Shown: positions 52,819 to 61,620 of the stretch, in pieces
Layout of the letters: each line of letters begins with the position of its first letter
Numbering within the stretch: position 1 is the first letter of the stretch
DNA from: Cellulophaga sp. Hel_I_12
GTDB taxonomy: Bacteria > Bacteroidota > Bacteroidia > Flavobacteriales > Flavobacteriaceae
DNA length: 64,000 nt
Reading direction: 5' to 3'
NCBI RefSeq assembly: GCF_000799565.1
Contig: NZ_JUHB01000001.1
Location: forward strand, 1,364,001-1,428,000
The notes under the pieces: generated by a model
The model's database searches: none
Told to the model about the DNA's origin: nothing
The model's input: only the letters and a program-made list of their open reading frames with translations
Program-made: the position numbers and the translations under genes

Positions 52819-55800
52819 TTATTTTAAGCTATCTTCTTTTAGCTGAACCCTAATTACTTCGATTTCGCCTGAGCGCTGAAACACCATTTTACTTATGGAC
52901 TTATCTAAGCTTAAACCAGAGACCCTTTTTATCTGTCCATCGCTTAGTGTTATTTCAATATTCGTCTCTGTTGAAATTTTATAAACTATAGGTACTTGGC
53001 AATAAGTCATTGCTAATTCTCCCTTTCTTAATTGAAGCTGCGATTTTACATTGCTAACCGTTAAATAATTGAAGGTCTTTGGTTCCTTTAAAAACTCTAC
53101 TTTGCGCAACATACAGGGATTAAAATACAATTGCCCCTTCGTAACAAAAACACCCAATTCACCAAATCTACTGAGGATATCCTCTTTTACTTGTCCAGTC
53201 ATACCTGGCTGTTGCGCTCCTTTACCCGCGGGTGTATGTGAGTAAGCATCTGTTGGGAATGCCCCGTAAAGTTCTGGTGATTTGTGCACCCCAATACCTT
53301 CATTAATCTCGTAATAATGCTCCAAAAGCCTCCCTGTAATTTCGTCACTTTCATTAGTAGCAATGGCTTTTAAACAGCATTCTTGAACTGCCAAAAGCAA
53401 TTTAGAAACCATGTGCCAATAAATAGACCCTAAGCCTTCATACCCATAGAAAGTACCTGATCTACCAGTGAAGGCCTTATGATTAAAAACCTGCTCAAAA
53501 GTTTGCAACAATAGGTCTTCATCTTTTTCTGCTAAGGTCTCATAACGCGACCCTTTCAGTGCCTTCAAAGCTTCTTTTATACTGCCTGCATTATGAAAGT
53601 TTCCATTAAAATGCGTGTTCCCATAAACATCTTTTTCAACGATGCTTGTATGTCCATCTGCAATCATTTGTTGCAGCAGCTCTGATTGTGCTATAGCATT
53701 TTTTGGCAGGGTATTTTTTATCAAAAATCGCGAAAGTTCTTTATTTGGATATAATAAATAACTGTATTGATCTTCTCTAAATAATTGACTATGCTTTAGA
53801 CCGTCTAAAAGCTTTAAACAAGCTTCGGAGGAAAGGTAACCCGAACTTAAAACGGCTACTTGACCCTCTAACATTTCGCTTAAATAAGAAATAGAAATTT
53901 TATTCTCATCCGCTATGGTCATCAAATTGTAGGCATGGTATAAATTATCTGATCGTCTATTTACATCAATGGTATGGTCGATACCCTTTAAAGTTGTTTT
54001 CACGAAACCACTTAAACTGGCTAATGAAAGCCTCGCTTTTTTCCCAGAAAAACCATTTTTATAAATAACAGCCCTATAATCACTGCCTGCCATTCCCAAA
54101 CCGTCTAAAATTCTTTTTCGGTCTGTATCGTTTATTTTTTTGATGAGCAGGGATTCATTTTGATCTAAGGTATCATGAACTTGATTAAAAAACAGCAAAA
54201 GTTCTTCCGAAATAGAAATTTCCGCTAGCTCCACATTCGATATAAGATCATCGAAAAAACTTAAAAACCTCCTTAAATAATACAGGGTAACCATAGAAAC
54301 CCCATTGCCTACCAAGGCATTATTGGCATCATTCCATTCCGGTCTTTGGGTATTTAACCAAATACCTGCCTCTGGAATAAAATTAGATGTTTTGGCCAAA
54401 ACAGTCGCTAGTATTTTTTCTATAAAATTAACTTTATAGATCTCTTTTTGCTGATCAAATAACAAAGCGCCATCAGCACCTAGGGCCAATTTTCTTTTGC
54501 CAATTTCATGATCTAATTCAAGATCAAACTCAATGGTATCTTTTGGGTTTTTGAGAATGTCCGTATAGCTCTTTATTTTATAAGGTACATTGGCATACAC
54601 AAATAAGTCTTTATCAAAGTAGCTTATTAATTTACCTGGATGATGATTTTCTATAATTTCTAAAAACTTCAGCAAATATATAATTTGATGATCTCCCCAA
54701 TACCCAATATAAGACCACGGATCGTCTGGCTCTATAGTTTCCCAATCAAAACCATCTTTGGTCACTCTATATGGGTTGTATCCATCAAAGGTAGAGGCGT
54801 TTAAAAACTTATGGATCATGTTTTCTGTAAAGTCTGGAAACGAATGTGCTAAAGCTTCCCAGTTTTGAAAAATATCACGCCAATTTCCTTCGTAATCCAA
54901 AATTTTAGACCCATCAGTTTCACTTCTGGTGTTGATTGAAAATTTATTCCATGGTCTGCTTGGGTCCCCATGTCTTCTGCTAAATTTTAAGGGCATGTAT
55001 TCTAGGCACAACCTTTCGAAGTCTTTATCTTCACTGTTCTGACCAATTTCCTTTAACCTAGCTGACGTAAATTCATCTGGAAGCCTTTCAATTAAAGGTT
55101 TGGCAGATTGAAATGATTTTTTATTGGATTTTGCTAGATAGTTTTTAAAATCCCATTTCTCCATTCGGTAATTATGATCAAAAATACCCCCTCTCATAAT
55201 ATTGAACAAGGTGTTCGAAAAATGTCGTGTGTTTCTAAACCTATCTGTAGTGGTTTGCAAACCATCAGAAGAAGCTGCTAATTGAATTAAATTATCCGTT
55301 CCTAAATTTATACTTTGGTTAACCGTGGCTGCTATATTTTTATCTGTCTTGAGGGTGTTAATAATGTTTGCAATGGCCGAATGGTTCTGATTGACATTGG
55401 CAACCGTGCTCCATTTTTTCTCAGATAGTGATGGCAAGCTGATTTCGGCTTGTATAAAGTAGGCACCTTTCTCAGCTTTAATATCTTTTTCTGGATGTAT
55501 TGGTCGTCCTTTTCTAAAAGCATCGAGTTGCAAGGAAGACAGTAAATAGGTAGCATTCTCAAGTCCAAAAGACCAAACAATGTTGGCTTTTAAAGACTCG
55601 CTCGGCTCGGCTTTATCCACGATAAATGCACTTAAGGCATAAATTCCTAAGCCTACTTCCGCCTCCAATTCAGCTCTCTTATAAGCATCTACTAAATTGC
55701 TACTACTATTCTGCAAGCTCGAGTTTACGCCGTAAGGCAATATATTCTGTAAACCATCTAAAACCGTAATCCTTGTGGCATCTTGATCCTCATTTTTTAG

Positions 55801-56292
55801 TGTTGATTTTTTTACAAAACCAAATTCGTTACTGGAATTCCACTCATAAGTGAACCTTAGTTTTAAATCGTGATTTATTTCTTCAAAAACTAATTTATTA
55901 CCGTACACACTCTTATAGAGATTTCGAGTGGTGGTATAGATACCAGCATAGCGATTTGAAAAAGGTTCCCATAAATAGGTTTTTTCCTTTTTAGTCACTT
56001 GCATGAGGGTTTTGCTTCCTGTTATCTCTGCTGATTCTGTAATTTTATCATCTGTGTAATAGGGAAATAAAGATGACTCAGCATCTTTTCTACCAGCTGT
56101 TAACCCGCCATTGCTCGCTATAAACATCCAATGATTAGAATCGCTAACGATACTCATAAAAAATGGTCGCATGGCATCGCTATTGCTAATCTTGTAATAA
56201 CTTTCATTTTCAATTTGAACCAGTTCGCCTTCAACGGCGTTCTGGTCAAGGTTTGTTTTTGAATTGCCTATGTAAATGTCTGTATGCTTCAT
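52819..56292 (-). CDS. Large beta-glucan phosphorylase (GH149/GH161/GH94-like)
   Basis: 1157 aa from the ATG at 56292 (MKHTDIYIGNSK); an upstream in-frame ATG at 56364 would add an unusual Cys/Phe-rich leader. The chain has an N-terminal beta-sandwich, a helical linker and an (alpha/alpha)6 barrel. WSYIGYWGDHQIIYLLKFLE holds the likely catalytic Asp, and there is a late GYEGLGSIYWHMVSKLL. Size and context fit beta-1,3-glucan phosphorylases of GH149 (about 1100 aa), with GH161 or GH94 as alternatives. No signal peptide: cytosolic phosphorolysis of imported laminari-oligosaccharides to glucose 1-phosphate. Family number is an inference. Confidence 0.7.
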   Translation of the reverse strand: MKHTDIYIGNSKTNLDQNAVEGELVQIENESYYKISNSDAMRPFFMSIVSDSNHWMFIASNGGLTAGRKDAESSLFPYYTDDKITESAEITGSKTLMQVTKKEKTYLWEPFSNRYAGIYTTTRNLYKSVYGNKLVFEEINHDLKLRFTYEWNSSNEFGFVKKSTLKNEDQDATRITVLDGLQNILPYGVNSSLQNSSSNLVDAYKRAELEAEVGLGIYALSAFIVDKAEPSESLKANIVWSFGLENATYLLSSLQLDAFRKGRPIHPEKDIKAEKGAYFIQAEISLPSLSEKKWSTVANVNQNHSAIANIINTLKTDKNIAATVNQSINLGTDNLIQLAASSDGLQTTTDRFRNTRHFSNTLFNIMRGGIFDHNYRMEKWDFKNYLAKSNKKSFQSAKPLIERLPDEFTSARLKEIGQNSEDKDFERLCLEYMPLKFSRRHGDPSRPWNKFSINTRSETDGSKILDYEGNWRDIFQNWEALAHSFPDFTENMIHKFLNASTFDGYNPYRVTKDGFDWETIEPDDPWSYIGYWGDHQIIYLLKFLEIIENHHPGKLISYFDKDLFVYANVPYKIKSYTDILKNPKDTIEFDLELDHEIGKRKLALGADGALLFDQQKEIYKVNFIEKILATVLAKTSNFIPEAGIWLNTQRPEWNDANNALVGNGVSMVTLYYLRRFLSFFDDLISNVELAEISISEELLLFFNQVHDTLDQNESLLIKKINDTDRKRILDGLGMAGSDYRAVIYKNGFSGKKARLSLASLSGFVKTTLKGIDHTIDVNRRSDNLYHAYNLMTIADENKISISYLSEMLEGQVAVLSSGYLSSEACLKLLDGLKHSQLFREDQYSYLLYPNKELSRFLIKNTLPKNAIAQSELLQQMIADGHTSIVEKDVYGNTHFNGNFHNAGSIKEALKALKGSRYETLAEKDEDLLLQTFEQVFNHKAFTGRSGTFYGYEGLGSIYWHMVSKLLLAVQECCLKAIATNESDEITGRLLEHYYEINEGIGVHKSPELYGAFPTDAYSHTPAGKGAQQPGMTGQVKEDILSRFGELGVFVTKGQLYFNPCMLRKVEFLKEPKTFNYLTVSNVKSQLQLRKGELAMTYCQVPIVYKISTETNIEITLSDGQIKRVSGLSLDKSISKMVFQRSGEIEVIRVQLKEDSLK

Positions 56293-56466
56293 TAATTTAT
56301 TTCTAGAATTGTAACTGAAAGTAAAAAAAAAATTACAAAAAGTTGCTTCTTTACGCGATAACATATGCTTTTAGGAAAATCTAAAAACATCAAGTGTACG
56401 TTATATTATAAATTAGTACGGCCTTAATTTCTAAGACCGCACTAATTTCATTAAATTTTAAACTAT

Positions 56467-59268
56467 TTATTGAGCTACTAGAGATACATTATCGATAAAT
56501 ACAGTTCCTGTAGTAGTCGGTCCTCCACCGATCAACTCAATTAGAAGAGATAAACCTCCATCTACATTACCCGATGTTGTAAATGTTATCGTTCTTGTGG
56601 TCCAAGTGGATGGTATATTTGCATCACCTGATACAAGATTATGCCTTACTGCACCAATCCCAGAACCTTCTGCTGATTCAGAAAATGTGGCAGCATTAAG
56701 TATTGAACCATTTGCCACGGGGTCGTTAGCGTCGGATCGGATATCAAATTTCACAATATATGCAGTATTTGGTAATATAGCACCAATACCAAAGCGTGTT
56801 TGCTTTATTCCAGGATTTCCGGCTTGAGCTGTTTTGATACGTGCTGAATTACTTCCTCCATTATTTACAGTTGTAGAAATTGTACTTGAGGTACCTGCCT
56901 GTATTTGTATAAGCTCCCAACAACCTGCATTTTGTTCAAATCCGCCATCAGTTATAAACTGTCCTGCAGGTGGTGGAGTACATGAGCTTCCGCCGCCGCC
57001 AGAACCTCCATTGTCACACAACCTTATGTTATCAAACTGAATAGTCCAAGCTGCGCTACCATCTCCTTGAACACCGTTGTCCATAATCAAAGTGATTCCG
57101 GTAACTGCGCCCGTAAAGCTCGAAAAGTTATAGGACAGGGTTTCCCACCCGGTGCCTGATGTCGGCAAGATCAGTTCTTGATTTAATCCTTCCAGCTTGA
57201 ACAACAACTGCCGAACAGACTGAGAATTTACATCGATAGAGAATGTTCCTTTGTCCAAATCAATAGTACTGGCCAAGGCTATAGTGATTCCACCAAAAGG
57301 CTCACCTGCATTTTTAACATATTGTCCCAACTTAGCACTGCTATTAACAGAAGTGTCCGAATTATCGATAATGGTACCTAAACCACCACCAAAATTATTG
57401 AAAATGGAGTTATCCGCAGTCTCGAAGTTATTCACCAATACTCCACCGTCACACGCTACCAAAGCTCCGCCGCCGCCAGAACCCCCATTGTCACACAACC
57501 TTATGTTATCAAACTGAATAGTCCAAGCTGCGCTACCATCTCCTTGAACACCGTTGTCCATAATCAAAGTGATACCAGTAACTCCGCCCGTAAGACCCGA
57601 AAAGTCGTATGATAGGGTTTCCCACCCAGTGCCAGATGTCGGCAAGATCAGTTCTTGATTTAATCCTTCCAGCTTGAACAACAACTGCCGAACGGACTGA
57701 GAATTTACATCGATAGAGAACGTTCCATTGTCTAAATCAATAGTACTGCCCAAGGCTATGGTGATTCCACCAAAAGGCTCACCTGCATTTTTAACATATT
57801 GTCCCAACTTAGCACTGCTATTAACAGAAGTGTCCGAATTATTGATAATGGTACCAACACCACCACCAAAATTATTGAAAATGGAGTTATCCGCAGTCTC
57901 GAAGTTATTCACCAATACTCCACCGTCACACGCTACCAAAGCTCCGCCACCACCAGTTGCAGGGGCTGAAAGGGTAAGATCATCAAAGTAATAGGTTCCG
58001 TCTGCAGTAATGGCACTATCAGTTTCATTATTATCTGGCTTAATCACCAATTGATTGTATGCGGTAGGCGCACCGGGTAAATTGGTAAATGTAAATGATA
58101 CTTCCGTCCATACATTTGCATTTGCTACCGTTCTAAAAACGGGAGCAGGATTTCCTGTAACCGGAACCGTTTGTGGATTAACAGCCAACTCAAAACGTAA
58201 TACCACATTAGCCTTTGTAGAATATACTTTTACCTTAAACGTATTTGTGGTCGTCAAATCGAAGTTATTCTCAAAGGTATTCTGAACTCCTGCAAAGAAA
58301 CTAGAACCAGCAGGTTTATCTACCTGCAACACAAAATCGGAGTTGTTTATTCCTGATTTAGATGGATTCGGAGCTAACTTTGAACTAATACCATCCCCAA
58401 AATTCTCTGAGGAAAGAAAGGTTTCACAAGCTTCAAAATTTAATGGCAGTGCAGTTGCTGCGATCGGCGTAGTAGCACAACCATTTTCAACAATTGGTGT
58501 TACAATTTGTGCGATATCGTCAATATAAAAAGTACCAGCGCTTGTTCCTGGCCCATCTACAAATAAGGTTAAACGTATATATTTCGCTGATGAGGAAAAA
58601 TTAAAATTGATCGTTTCCCATCCAGTACCGCCATGATTTGCAGTGACTTCGATATCTGCCGCAGTACCTTCTTCAAGTTTCATTAAAACTGGTACAGGTA
58701 CATCAGACCAAAAATTCATGGTAATTGTTTTTTCGGTAGCTAGATCTATTTGCGTACCAACATCAAAATTAATCCCTTCAAAAGCAGCTCCAATATTGGT
58801 AATTGCCCCAACTTTAGAAGCCTTATCATTAGTGCCTGAAGCATCAGGATTATCAAGTATTTCAAATGAAGTACCATTAAAAGTAGCAATAGTATAGGCT
58901 ACATTTGGACCATCAAAAGTAACTGGTAATGAAATTTTGTCTGGAATATTAATTGTTATCGTATCCTCAGAAGTATTAGAAGCTCCTGAGATTCCCATTG
59001 CTTTTAAAGTAATGGTAAAGGTTCCGTTTGCAAATGTTTTTATAGGATTAATTTCGGTGGAGGTTCTACCGTCTCCAAAGGTCCACAAGTAAGTTCTGGC
59101 ATCTTCAGAAATATTTATAAAAGTTACCGTCCCTGTGTTTTCATTTATGGTATAGGTAAATGCAGCGCTAACTGCAGGTAATTGAGATTCCTCGTCATCA
59201 CATCCTAGAAAGGAAATCGCCAAGATAAAAATTGAAATTAACTTAGCTTTTTTTAGTAGTAGTTTCAT
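56467..59268 (-). CDS. PKD-containing surface glycan-binding lipoprotein with duplicated modules
   Basis: 933 aa. Lipoprotein signal (FLGCDDEES). A PKD domain near 30-110 (TYLWTFGDGRTSTEINP), then several jelly-roll, CBM-like modules: about 115-260, 265-435, two near-identical 159-aa copies at 439-597 and 598-756 (each starting CDGGVLVNNFETADNS and joined by GGSGGGG linkers), and a final one at 760-933. No catalytic motif. Probably binds beta-glucan at the cell surface, in the manner of SusE/SusF-like proteins. It lies between the phosphorylase and GH16 genes. Confidence 0.75.
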   Translation of the reverse strand: MKLLLKKAKLISIFILAISFLGCDDEESQLPAVSAAFTYTINENTGTVTFINISEDARTYLWTFGDGRTSTEINPIKTFANGTFTITLKAMGISGASNTSEDTITINIPDKISLPVTFDGPNVAYTIATFNGTSFEILDNPDASGTNDKASKVGAITNIGAAFEGINFDVGTQIDLATEKTITMNFWSDVPVPVLMKLEEGTAADIEVTANHGGTGWETINFNFSSSAKYIRLTLFVDGPGTSAGTFYIDDIAQIVTPIVENGCATTPIAATALPLNFEACETFLSSENFGDGISSKLAPNPSKSGINNSDFVLQVDKPAGSSFFAGVQNTFENNFDLTTTNTFKVKVYSTKANVVLRFELAVNPQTVPVTGNPAPVFRTVANANVWTEVSFTFTNLPGAPTAYNQLVIKPDNNETDSAITADGTYYFDDLTLSAPATGGGGALVACDGGVLVNNFETADNSIFNNFGGGVGTIINNSDTSVNSSAKLGQYVKNAGEPFGGITIALGSTIDLDNGTFSIDVNSQSVRQLLFKLEGLNQELILPTSGTGWETLSYDFSGLTGGVTGITLIMDNGVQGDGSAAWTIQFDNIRLCDNGGSGGGGALVACDGGVLVNNFETADNSIFNNFGGGLGTIIDNSDTSVNSSAKLGQYVKNAGEPFGGITIALASTIDLDKGTFSIDVNSQSVRQLLFKLEGLNQELILPTSGTGWETLSYNFSSFTGAVTGITLIMDNGVQGDGSAAWTIQFDNIRLCDNGGSGGGGSSCTPPPAGQFITDGGFEQNAGCWELIQIQAGTSSTISTTVNNGGSNSARIKTAQAGNPGIKQTRFGIGAILPNTAYIVKFDIRSDANDPVANGSILNAATFSESAEGSGIGAVRHNLVSGDANIPSTWTTRTITFTTSGNVDGGLSLLIELIGGGPTTTGTVFIDNVSLVAQ
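57001..57954 (-). repeat. 477-bp tandem repeat inside the glycan-binding lipoprotein gene
   Basis: Two adjacent 477-bp copies (57001-57477 and 57478-57954) differ at only a small number of bases, keep frame (159 codons) and each end in a Gly-rich linker. The high identity implies a recent duplication or ongoing gene conversion; copy number could vary between strains and could be mis-assembled. Confidence 0.88.
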
Positions 59269-59289
59269 AATAGTTATTCGTTAGTTTAT

Positions 59290-60180
59290 TCAATTATATT
59301 TATAGGCTCTTACATAGTCGACCAACATGGTCTGAGGAAATACAGTTTCTGCATTGGGTGCGCCAACGAAAGTACCGCCCACCGCTACATTAATAAGAAT
59401 GTAAAAATCATTATCAAAAACCCATTCTGATCCCTCAGGAAGGTCATCAGGTGTCGTTTGATTGTATAAGACATCGTCTATATAATGATTTACATAATCT
59501 GGTCCCCACTCAATCCCGTAGATATGAAAGCCGGTATCGAGGCGATCGTTTTGAAGCACATACTCTTTTGAAATTGCTTCTCCACCTGAATACCCAGGGC
59601 CATGTAGACTTCCTATGAGTTTTGTTGGTTCCTGTCCTCGTATTTCCATGATATCGATTTCTCCTATATTTGGCCATATTTCATCCTGATCTTCTGGAAC
59701 ACCCAGCATCCAAAATGCAGGCCAAATACCTTGTCCATAAGGCACTCGAATACGGGCTTCGAAACGACCGTAGGTCTGTGAAAATTTATTTTTGGTTAAA
59801 AGGCGGGCAGAGGTATACGAAGATCCTTGAAAATTTTCTTGCTGTGCCGTAATGATCATAATTCCATTATTGATGGTGACATTCTCTGGCCTATCCGTAT
59901 AGTATTGTAATTCTTGATTTCCCCAACCGTTTTGGCCTGTGCCGATATCATAGCCCCAAATAGCGCTATCTGGAGCACCGTCGGTATCGAACTCATCCTG
60001 CATCGTTAATTCCGTAAAATTCACCACCGTCTGGGTATCATCTACCGCACAACTTTGATTGACCATCAAGAAAATTACCAGGAAAAAGGACTTTAGAACA
60101 ACTACCGTTCTGGATAAAGAAAGGAAGTTCCCATGGTATCCAATTTTCTTTTTATTGTATAACTTTATCATTTGATTCAT
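59290..60180 (-). CDS. GH16 laminarinase lipoprotein
   Basis: 296 aa (a second ATG at 60171 is possible). Lipoprotein signal (VIFLMVNQSCAVDD). The GH16 catalytic signature GEIDIMEIRG (E-x-D-x-x-E) is present, with the family blocks FEARIRVPYGQGIWPAFWML and HIYGIEWGPDYVNHYIDD. The loop arrangement is that of bacterial endo-beta-1,3-glucanases. It should cut laminarin at the cell surface to feed the downstream GH17/GH30/phosphorylase enzymes. 26 bp separate it from the binding lipoprotein gene upstream. Confidence 0.9.
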   Translation of the reverse strand: MNQMIKLYNKKKIGYHGNFLSLSRTVVVLKSFFLVIFLMVNQSCAVDDTQTVVNFTELTMQDEFDTDGAPDSAIWGYDIGTGQNGWGNQELQYYTDRPENVTINNGIMIITAQQENFQGSSYTSARLLTKNKFSQTYGRFEARIRVPYGQGIWPAFWMLGVPEDQDEIWPNIGEIDIMEIRGQEPTKLIGSLHGPGYSGGEAISKEYVLQNDRLDTGFHIYGIEWGPDYVNHYIDDVLYNQTTPDDLPEGSEWVFDNDFYILINVAVGGTFVGAPNAETVFPQTMLVDYVRAYKYN

Positions 60181-60205
60181 ATTTAATTTCGTTTTTTAGT
60201 GGGTA

Positions 60206-61609
60206 TTATTCTGTATAGAAGTACATATTATCTACCAACAAATTGGAAATAGTAGCATCAGAAACAAAAAATATTTGAGCCAGATTGCGTCTACTGCTCA
60301 ATCCAAAATCTGCTAATGGAATATCCAAGCTTATCCATTGGTTGCTGGTCAGCGCTGTACTGGCAATAATTACCGAACCACTAGAATCATTGTTGCCTCC
60401 AAAAGCACCGTCCGAACCAAAATCACCTAGTTCTATTCTAATAAAATCTGATGCATCTATGGCTTCTGGTATTCTAATATCAACATGAAAATGAGTCATT
60501 CCTGATGCATCTACGGTAGGGTTCTTAAACTCTGTTGCCACAAAATTGAGCGCAGTATATTCTATTACATTGTCACCATTAATGTTAATTGCGCCACCCA
60601 ATGTCGTTTGAAATTCTGCGAAAAATCCATTATAGAAATCCACTGGCACATTGGTATAGGCATCACTAAAAATACTTATCACATTGGCAGCATTTCTGCT
60701 AGGTATGGGTGCAAATTCGAAACTACCACCAACGTCAATGCTTAAAGATCCTTTTGCAAGTACCCCGGCAAGCGTTGCGGTAATTACCGCCGAACCTGTT
60801 CCTACCATAGTTACCACTCCTAACTCACTAACCCTTGCAACTTCGGGATCTGAGGATGTAAATGTAAAGTAAGAAGGAGCCGCAGTAACAGTTTCATTAA
60901 CACCCGAAGCTAAATTAAAGGTTTGTGTGAGTCCGGTGACAGAGGTTTCTATACCCAGGAAAGATTGTAGTGCTACTTCTTCCCCATTAAAAATTGCGGG
61001 TCTTGCTTGTGCTACCGTCCCCAATTTTTCAAATTTTAAATCATCTATCCAAAAGGTATACCCATCGCCATCCTCAGGGCCTTCTGAATACCAAAACATT
61101 CCACGCTCTGTCGTTAAAACAAAAGGATCCGGTATAGGTATAGTATACTTAGTCCAGCCCGTGCTTATTCTTAAGTTATTCTTGGAAACAAGGTATTTAT
61201 TTTCACCAAAATTATTTCCAAATCCAATTTCATTTATGGTAGCTGATTTCGTTGCCTTTGCCCAAAAGGTAAGTGCATCAAAACCACTTAGATCTCGACC
61301 GCCGTCATCAGGAAAAATCGCTCCGGCAAAAGCACCACTGGGATCACCAACATTAGGCACATCAAAGCGCATAGAAGCCGTTCCGTTATACTTTACTTCG
61401 GTATCCACAGTAAAAGCTTCAAGTTTAGATCCTTGAAAAGGAAAGTATTCAAGTCCACCACTAAACCCATCAATAAATATGTTGCCATTTTTTGAAAAGG
61501 AAGCAAAGGCTACCTCATTTGAAACTTCTCTTTCACAAGCTGTAAACCAGACTAAAACGAGTCCTAACAGCATGGTGGTTCTTAAAAAGATATTATTTTT
61601 ATTTTTCAT
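60206..61609 (-). CDS. Glycan-binding lipoprotein with BIG2-like domain
   Basis: 467 aa from the ATG at 61609 (MKNKNNIFLRT); an 18-residue extension to 61663 is unlikely because it precedes the signal. Lipobox WFTACERE. Two CBM-like jelly-roll modules (about 40-200 and 310-467) flank an Ig-like BIG2 domain (SSDPEVARVSELGVVTMVGTGSAVITAT). No catalytic residues. A surface binding protein for the beta-glucan block, analogous to SusE/F or SGBP. It ends just before GH16. Confidence 0.72.
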   Translation of the reverse strand: MKNKNNIFLRTTMLLGLVLVWFTACEREVSNEVAFASFSKNGNIFIDGFSGGLEYFPFQGSKLEAFTVDTEVKYNGTASMRFDVPNVGDPSGAFAGAIFPDDGGRDLSGFDALTFWAKATKSATINEIGFGNNFGENKYLVSKNNLRISTGWTKYTIPIPDPFVLTTERGMFWYSEGPEDGDGYTFWIDDLKFEKLGTVAQARPAIFNGEEVALQSFLGIETSVTGLTQTFNLASGVNETVTAAPSYFTFTSSDPEVARVSELGVVTMVGTGSAVITATLAGVLAKGSLSIDVGGSFEFAPIPSRNAANVISIFSDAYTNVPVDFYNGFFAEFQTTLGGAININGDNVIEYTALNFVATEFKNPTVDASGMTHFHVDIRIPEAIDASDFIRIELGDFGSDGAFGGNNDSSGSVIIASTALTSNQWISLDIPLADFGLSSRRNLAQIFFVSDATISNLLVDNMYFYTE

Positions 61610-61620
61610 TTGTCTCTTTT

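Noticed and set aside
56597..58897. Several plus-strand frames of 60-88 codons across the glycan-binding lipoprotein gene
   Set aside because: They lie opposite a long, well-supported coding frame, have low-complexity Pro/Ser content and repeat with the 477-bp duplication; they are antisense shadows.
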